Source: Congeria kusceri
Taxonomy: Eukaryota > Mollusca > Bivalvia > Myida > Dreissenidae
Length of the DNA stretch: 64,000 nt
Assembly (NCBI GenBank): GCA_027627225.1
Contig: CM051033.1
Coordinates: forward strand, 45,904,516-45,968,515
Direction: 5' to 3'
The position numbers and the translations under genes are program-made. A model generated the notes under the pieces. That model had not been told where the DNA came from, did no database searches, and saw only the letters and a list, made by a program, of their open reading frames with translations. Each line of letters opens with the position of its first letter. The stretch's first letter is position 1. Below are positions 58,651 to 64,000 of the stretch, piece after piece.

Positions 58651-59060
58651 CTCTGTATTATTATTATTTTTGTCCGAAACATTTGTACATTCAAAGTTTG
58701 TTATTTGGGATAGGCAGTCCAGTAAATATATATTATATAAATTACTTGTCCTCATCATGCTAGGTTCTGTATTGTATGCATGACAAACATTAAAATCTGT
58801 GTGAAATGTTAAAATTTGTCGTTATGGTGGTGTTACTTAAACTGCTCATTCTTGCTCAAAACGAATGATTGCGAATGAAGGAAGCCATTTCCAGTTTCTA
58901 CAGATATCAGTGTATTCAAAACTGCAAATAACTCATTTTCGCCAAGATACCGCATTTTGGCCAAAAATCTCATGGGCTGACATGTCATGATCTGAAAATG
59001 CATACTACATATAAAACGTTTTTTATAAGGCATAGAATACTATGTTTATGTAAAAACACG
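58651..59060. other. Intergenic DNA, nothing recognised
   Basis: No feature beyond AT-rich sequence; the minus-strand frame 58833-59033 is not family-like. Confidence 0.4.
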
Positions 59061-59064
59061 TCAA

Positions 59065-59397
59065 CCAATGTATAAAATTACCGTAGGTTGCAATATTTTT
59101 ACGAAATATGATGTACAGCTTTTAAGCGTTGCTCTTTGAAGAATTAACATTTTATGCATCGTGTGCTTTGGTTTCACAAAATGGTATCGCGCTTACAGTA
59201 TCATTACTAGGAAAACAAATAGACACATACAGACGGACTGTATCGATACTTCGTGATACAAATCATTTGTATATTTATCTGTTTCAAACGGGACTCCGTA
59301 GTTGTTTTAAAGCGCATTTGTTCTTTGATTTTTGTATTTTCAGAAAACGAATCCACGACAAGCACGCGTATCATTTATGCAGTGGCTATCGACAGAG
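59065..59397 (+). promoter_or_regulatory. Candidate promoter and 5' non-coding exon of the next gene
   Basis: CCAAT (59065-59069) is followed at once by TATAAAA (59071-59077). About 320 bp on, GACAGAG/gtaggt (59397/59398) is a usable donor, and an acceptor-like TATTTTCAG ends at 59342. Either a leader exon of about 300 bp from the TATA box, or a 55-bp exon 59343-59397, could splice to 61809. Without transcripts this is only a proposal. Confidence 0.25.
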
Positions 59398-60545
59398 GTA
59401 GGTGTTGTGAGTTTGTGAACTTTGTTTTGCTCGTGAGCGTTTTGCGTTTTATTTAAAGTTAAACGTGTTTTAGTTTAGCAATATGCTTCTTGAATAATAA
59501 CCACTAGTTATCACACGTAAGGGAAGTTTTCTATGTTTGAATTTCATCAACAAATTTCAAACTTAAGGGGCTATGTCATCGAAAAACGGACAATTTCTTT
59601 AATATATCTGAAATTGAAATATAAATACTGGTGTATAATAACGGTTAAAAAAAGATCATACAAACATGTAATTGGAAAAGAGTGTACACATTCTGAGATA
59701 AACATGAATTTATAATATAGCTTGTGTTTGACATTGACGTCAGAACTACTGTATAAGTATTTTGTATAACCATAGTTTATACAGGTATGCATTCAATGCA
59801 GAATAACGCAGTTGTTTAAAACGCTGTCTACTGTCATTTCTTCCAACAAGCCGTGAGTTCGATAACCGCTTGGTTTTTTTAAAAAAAAATTTATAACTTT
59901 TCCTAATTTGTTTTATCGATTATCTCATTATGTATTATATTTTAGTACTTAATACACACGTCTTACATAAACATAACTTGCAATGGATACTTTCATGACA
60001 ACATGTTCAGCGTTTCCAAACGTCGATCAATAGGTGTGGTCCCATGACTACGAACATTTTTAAACATACTTTTCGCCTTAGTCTAAAGTATGAGCAAATG
60101 GAAATTTAAGCTTTCGTTTAACAAGTGACTTTATTGGGCAATATTTTACGTTGAGACTATATTTGAGATAAAAAAGAGAGATTTATAAGTTTATAAGTTC
60201 TGTGGCCTGGCTTTTGTGAATGTTTTATTGTTTAGTACGGGAGATAACTCAAAAACGGCTATTGTTACATGAATAATCTCCTTTCCTGCAAAAAACTCCA
60301 CACCTGTTATTTATTTGGCATGTTGCTAGATGTAGAGATGATATGCCTTTCTAGAATGAAATGAGGATATCTCTTATGTTTCAGATCGTTATCTTTATCT
60401 TAAAGGGATACTACACTTGCCAACTTGAATTGCATTAAAAGTTAATTTACAGTGAATGTTATACCTGCATTCCAACAAATTATTTTCTGCTGCTTCAGCT
60501 TGAAAACAATATTAACAAAAGATTGTTTTTCATGCCTACTTTCAA
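59398..60545. other. AT-rich DNA, nothing firm
   Basis: A weak tRNA-like B-box (GAGTTCGATAACC) lies near 59851. No other feature is seen. Confidence 0.4.
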
Positions 60546-60549
60546 AAAC

Positions 60550-61480
60550 TTTTTTTCTCGCCTGACTAGGCGACATATAGGAGTTACTTATGTCGGCGGC
60601 GGCGTTTGGCGGCGTAGGCGGTGTCGGCGGCTGCGGCGGCGTCCCTTTTCGCTTGTCCGGAGCATAACTCTAAACTATTAAAGCTATCAACATGAAACTT
60701 CATAGGTAGATAGATCTCATTGAGGGAAAGTGTAGTGCATAAGAACCATTACTCTGTACCTCATACTTTTGGAGTTATTGCCCTTGTTTATTTTCATACT
60801 TAATTTTTGTCCGGAGCATAACTCTAAGACTATGAAAGCTATCAACTTGTAACTTCATTGGTAGATAGATCTCATGGAGGATAAGTGCAATGTACAAAAA
60901 CCGTTACTCTCCATCACATGCTTTTGGAGTTATTGCCCTTTGTTTATTTTCATACTTAATTTTTGTCCGGCGCATAACTCTACGACTATGAAAGCTATCA
61001 ACTTGAAACTTTAAAGGTAGATAGATCTTATTAAGGAGAAGTGCAGTGCATAAGAACCGTTACTCTGCATCACATACCTTTGGAGTTATTGCCCTTTGTT
61101 TATTTTCATACTTCATTGTTGTCCGGAGAATAACTCTGAGACTATGAAAGCTATCAACTTGAAACTGCATAATTAGGTAGATAGGTCTTCTCATTAAGGA
61201 GAAGAGCAGTGCACAAGAACCGTTACTCTGCACCTCATACTTTCGGAGTTATTGCCCTTGTTAGCCAGAGTACAGTGCTTTTCAAGATTTCAATAAATCT
61301 GTTTAAAAAAATGTGGTATGTAGATTCCAGGCACACCGCACATGCCTGAATGAGTAATACAATGTACAGCTGAACTTCGTTATCTCGAAGTCGCCGGGTG
61401 CTCACAAATGACTTTGAGGTATCCGAAGTTCGACTTATCCGGCGTCAGGCGACACATCCGACTCGCGGAGTTCTAGTTAT
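60550..61480 (+). repeat. Dispersed repeat with about 155-bp internal units, copy 2
   Basis: Head CTCGCCTGACTAGGCGACAT then TTACTTATGTCGGCGGCGG; four units with AGCATAACTCTAAGACTATG and GTGCAGTGCACAAGAACCGT; tail GTCAGGCGACACATCCGACT then CTAGTT. Same order and orientation as 18412-18990, but with more units. Before the tail, 61370-61440 contains a small foldback (AACTTCGTTATCTCGAAG / GGTATCCGAAGTTCGAC). Confidence 0.75.
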
Positions 61481-61545
61481 TTCAACTATGTACTGTAGTA
61501 CTGTTTCGTTTTTGCTAAATTTTGAAGTGAACATTTTGCAATTCG

Positions 61546-61756
61546 CGTGTCGTGGGAAAAACAGGCTTGATACATGTGCGTAAAGTGTCGGCATTTTCTG
61601 CTTTTATGCTATTTTCTGTTTTAAGAAAGTCTCTTTAAAAAATTAATCCACTGTAGGCGGAAAGTGCCGTTCTAGATTAACCTGTGCGGACTGCACAGGC
61701 TAATCCGGGAGTGACACTTTACGCATATGCACTAAGCCCGGTTTTCCCACGACACG
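61546..61756. mobile_element. MITE with about 43-bp terminal inverted repeats
   Basis: Left arm 61546-61588 (CGTGTCGTGGGAAAAACAGG then TGCGTAAAGTGTC) and right arm 61714-61756 (GACACTTTACGCATATGC then GGTTTTCCCACGACACG) are inverted copies with few mismatches. The core is 125 bp, non-coding. It sits 52 bp before the exon at 61809. A target duplication is not clear. Confidence 0.75.
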
Positions 61757-61808
61757 ACTCATATGTTGATTTTTTGTTCTTTTTATGCTGTAATTTGATT
61801 TGTTTCAG

Positions 61809-61865
61809 GTGCATACTTAACACACTGATTCGATGAGTTAACATAACAATGGGTTAACACCATGG
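61809..61865 (+). CDS. First exon of a downstream sacsin-like paralogue (partial gene)
   Basis: 57 bp between TTTGTTTCAG and GTAAGTACCT. It matches the exon at 2280-2336 at 50 of 57 positions with no gaps, including CACCATGG (ATG 61862-61864) and both mini-uORFs. Similarity falls away just outside the splice sites, as for a duplicated exon and not a repeat. Only ATG-G of the coding sequence is in the window; the rest of the gene would lie beyond 64000. The family call rests on this exon alone. Confidence 0.6.
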
Positions 61866-64000
61866 GTAAGTACCTTATAAAGTAATTTGGTACCTTATCA
61901 CCAGGCGACGTTGTTTTCAGTACATGTGTAGTTATTATGTACGTCTTGCAAACGTCGGGCCGTCGGTCTGTATTTCCGCCGTCTGTTAGTAGACCACATC
62001 GTGTCCGGACAAGTAGAGGATACACATTTTTGGGTAATCGATCAAAGGTCAAGATCAAACCGACCAAAAAAAATACCCATTAATTTTGTTCTGGCAATAA
62101 CTTTGCAAACATTAGGTATAGGTTCTTCTTCTACTTGATATGTAGGATGGTCAAGACAAGTAGACGGTGCCTATTGATGTTGGGGTCTTGGGATCAAAGG
62201 TCAATGTCAAATTGACCAAACGATGATAAAACACATCCAACAGTTTTAAAATCTTATCCGGGCATTAACTACGCAATCCCTCGGCCTGGGTTCTTTTAGA
62301 CTAGTAGAGGATCACTGTTGATGATTTGGTCCTTGTGTAAAAGGTAAAAGCCAAACCGACGACAGTTTATATTTTAATTTATAAAACCGTGTCCTGGAAA
62401 TGAACTACAGAACCTCTTGGACTATATTCTTAAATCTTGGTATGTAGGTCAGAAATGACTAGTAGATGCTCACCATTGAGTATTGTCTAGAAGGTAAAGG
62501 CCAAACTGACCAAAGTTGTAAAACCATTACCAGGCAAGTATCGAACCCTTAGGTCTGGGGTCTTCAAATGTAATAGGTAGGTTTGTAATAACCAGTGGAG
62601 GATCCCTATTAGTAATTGGGTCCTTGGGTCAAAGGTCAAAGTCAAACCAACTAAAATCTTGTTCAGGCAATTACTACAGAACCTTTAAGATTACATTCTT
62701 CCAACTTGGTAGAATGGATGGTCATGACTTGTAGAAGATCACTTTTGAGTATTGGGTCCTTGAGTCAAGGTCAAGGTCAAACTGACCAGTAGTTGTAAAA
62801 ACTTTTCCAGAAAATGACCACAAAATCCTTTGGTATAGGTTCTTGAAATTTGGTAGGTAGGTCTGTCATGACAAATAGACGATTCCTATTGGGTATTTGG
62901 TCCTCGGGTAAAAGATTAGAGTCAAATGACCAAAAGACGTAAAAACTGACGAATAGTTACAAACTGTGTCCAGGAAAAAAAAACTACAAAACGTTCAAAT
63001 GTGGTAGAGCATGACTAGTAAAATATCCCTTTTGATTAATGGGTCAACGGTCATAGTTGTAAAACATTGTCCTATGGGACCGTAAGGAATAGGTTCATTA
63101 AATTGGTAGATGAAAGTGGATCTCGGTCGATAATGGGGTCATAGTTTCAAAGGTCAAGGTCAAACTGACCATTAGTTGAAAAAATAATTGTTTGGGCAAT
63201 AACTACATAACATTAGGCCTAGGTTTGAGAAAAGGTAAGGTGATCATGACCAGTAGATGATCCATAATTAGATAATTGTGTCAAAGGTCGAGGTTAATCT
63301 GGCCAATAGTTGTTCAACATTGTCAGGTCGATAACTATAGAACTCATAAGATGGTTGTCCCAGTAAATCAATTTTTTTTTGTCAATTTCATAAATTGTAC
63401 CAAACGGAGAGATTCAGATTCACAAGTTAATTCTGAGTTCTGAGTAGACCTGGGTTCTTCAAACTTGGTTAACTTAAAACTTTGTTAAGTAGGCTGTTCA
63501 TAATTAGTATATCACTATTTATTATTGTTGGTTTTTGCATCAAATGGCAAAGGCAGACTGACCAACAGTTACTAAATGTTGTCAATGCAGACTATGGACT
63601 CCTCATACCTAGGTTCATAAAACTTTGTAGGTAGGTTGGTCATGACTTGTAGAGCATTCCTATTGATTACTGGGTGAAAGGTCAAGATCAAATTGTTTTA
63701 TACATGTAATTGTAAAACCGTGTATGGACAAAAATTGGGCAATGGCTGAACGTAGGTTTTCCAAATGTTGATAGGATGGTTATGCCATTTTTTTCACATC
63801 CCTGTTCATGAAACAATTCACCCGGTCACTATCAGTGTTTCATGGGGTCATTCATTAGAGATATTCTTGTCTCCCTTTAAATTTTCTTTGAGCATATACA
63901 ATAACTCTTGAATGAATTCGAATGAAACTTTAAACTATGATAGTGTGTATTGAGAATGAATGAAAAATACACAAACAATACTTGTCTTCAGTATTTATAA
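61866..64000 (+). repeat. Repeat-filled intron 1 of the downstream gene
   Basis: From about 62040 to 63790, about ten units of about 160 bp carry GTCAAAGGTCAAGGTCAAAC, TGACCAATAGTTGTAAAA, GGCAATAACTACAGAACC and GTAGGTAGGTTGGTCATGAC. The last 200 bp have GAGCATATACAATAACTCTT and ATGAAACTT words of another family. No exon is seen before the window ends. Confidence 0.65.

Overview
Animal (invertebrate) nuclear DNA, AT-rich, with GT-AG introns, one very large exon and many dispersed and tandem repeat families. The repeats carry motifs such as GAAACTTGGTCAGAACATTTG-type units, TCAAGGTCAAGGTCAC blocks, and GTCCGTCCGTCC openings. From memory these resemble repeats of heterodont bivalve genomes, so my best guess is a bivalve mollusc; this is an inference, not a database result. 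The one large recognisable gene is a sacsin-like gene on the + strand (2333-44534). Seven exons fit by splice consensus, by codon phase and by uninterrupted family homology: 2280-2336 (5'UTR plus ATG-G), 5741-5853, 6650-6766, 7221-7368, 27705-43235 (a giant 15.5-kb exon), 43391-43487 and 44341-44534. The predicted product is about 5,385 residues. It has four sacsin-type repeats, each headed by an HSP90-like (GHKL) ATPase domain with Glu codons expected at residues 40, 1394, 2410 and 3431, then a J domain with HPD (H5136), a Ser-rich linker and a C-terminal HEPN domain. Human sacsin has three such repeats and an N-terminal ubiquitin-like domain; this gene has four repeats and no visible ubiquitin-like domain. 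The copy in this window is broken: three in-frame stops (31503 TAA, 35295 TAG, 36583 TGA), a +1 shift in an A9 run (28188), a 46-bp A-rich insertion with 9-bp direct repeats (35738-35783) and a -1 shift near 40880, possibly followed by two more slips. The rest of the 15.5-kb frame is open and keeps its family motifs, so this is either a very recent pseudogene or allele, or a sequence with assembly errors. Near the right end, 61809-61865 is a 57-bp exon matching the sacsin-like first exon at 50 of 57 positions and ending in the same ATG-G/gtaagtacct junction. It is probably the start of a tandem paralogue that runs out of the window. Layout: 1-2279 upstream repeats; 2280-7368 short 5' exons in repeat-rich introns; 7369-27704 a 20.3-kb intron packed with repeat families and a TIR element; 27705-44534 the main coding block; 44535-58480 AT-rich intergenic DNA with minisatellites and a 1.7-kb TIR element carrying a satellite-like core; 58480-61808 candidate regulatory sequence, repeats and a MITE; 61809-64000 the first exon and repeat-filled first intron of the next gene. 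I found no rRNA, no intact tRNA, no CRISPR array and no convincing gene on the - strand.
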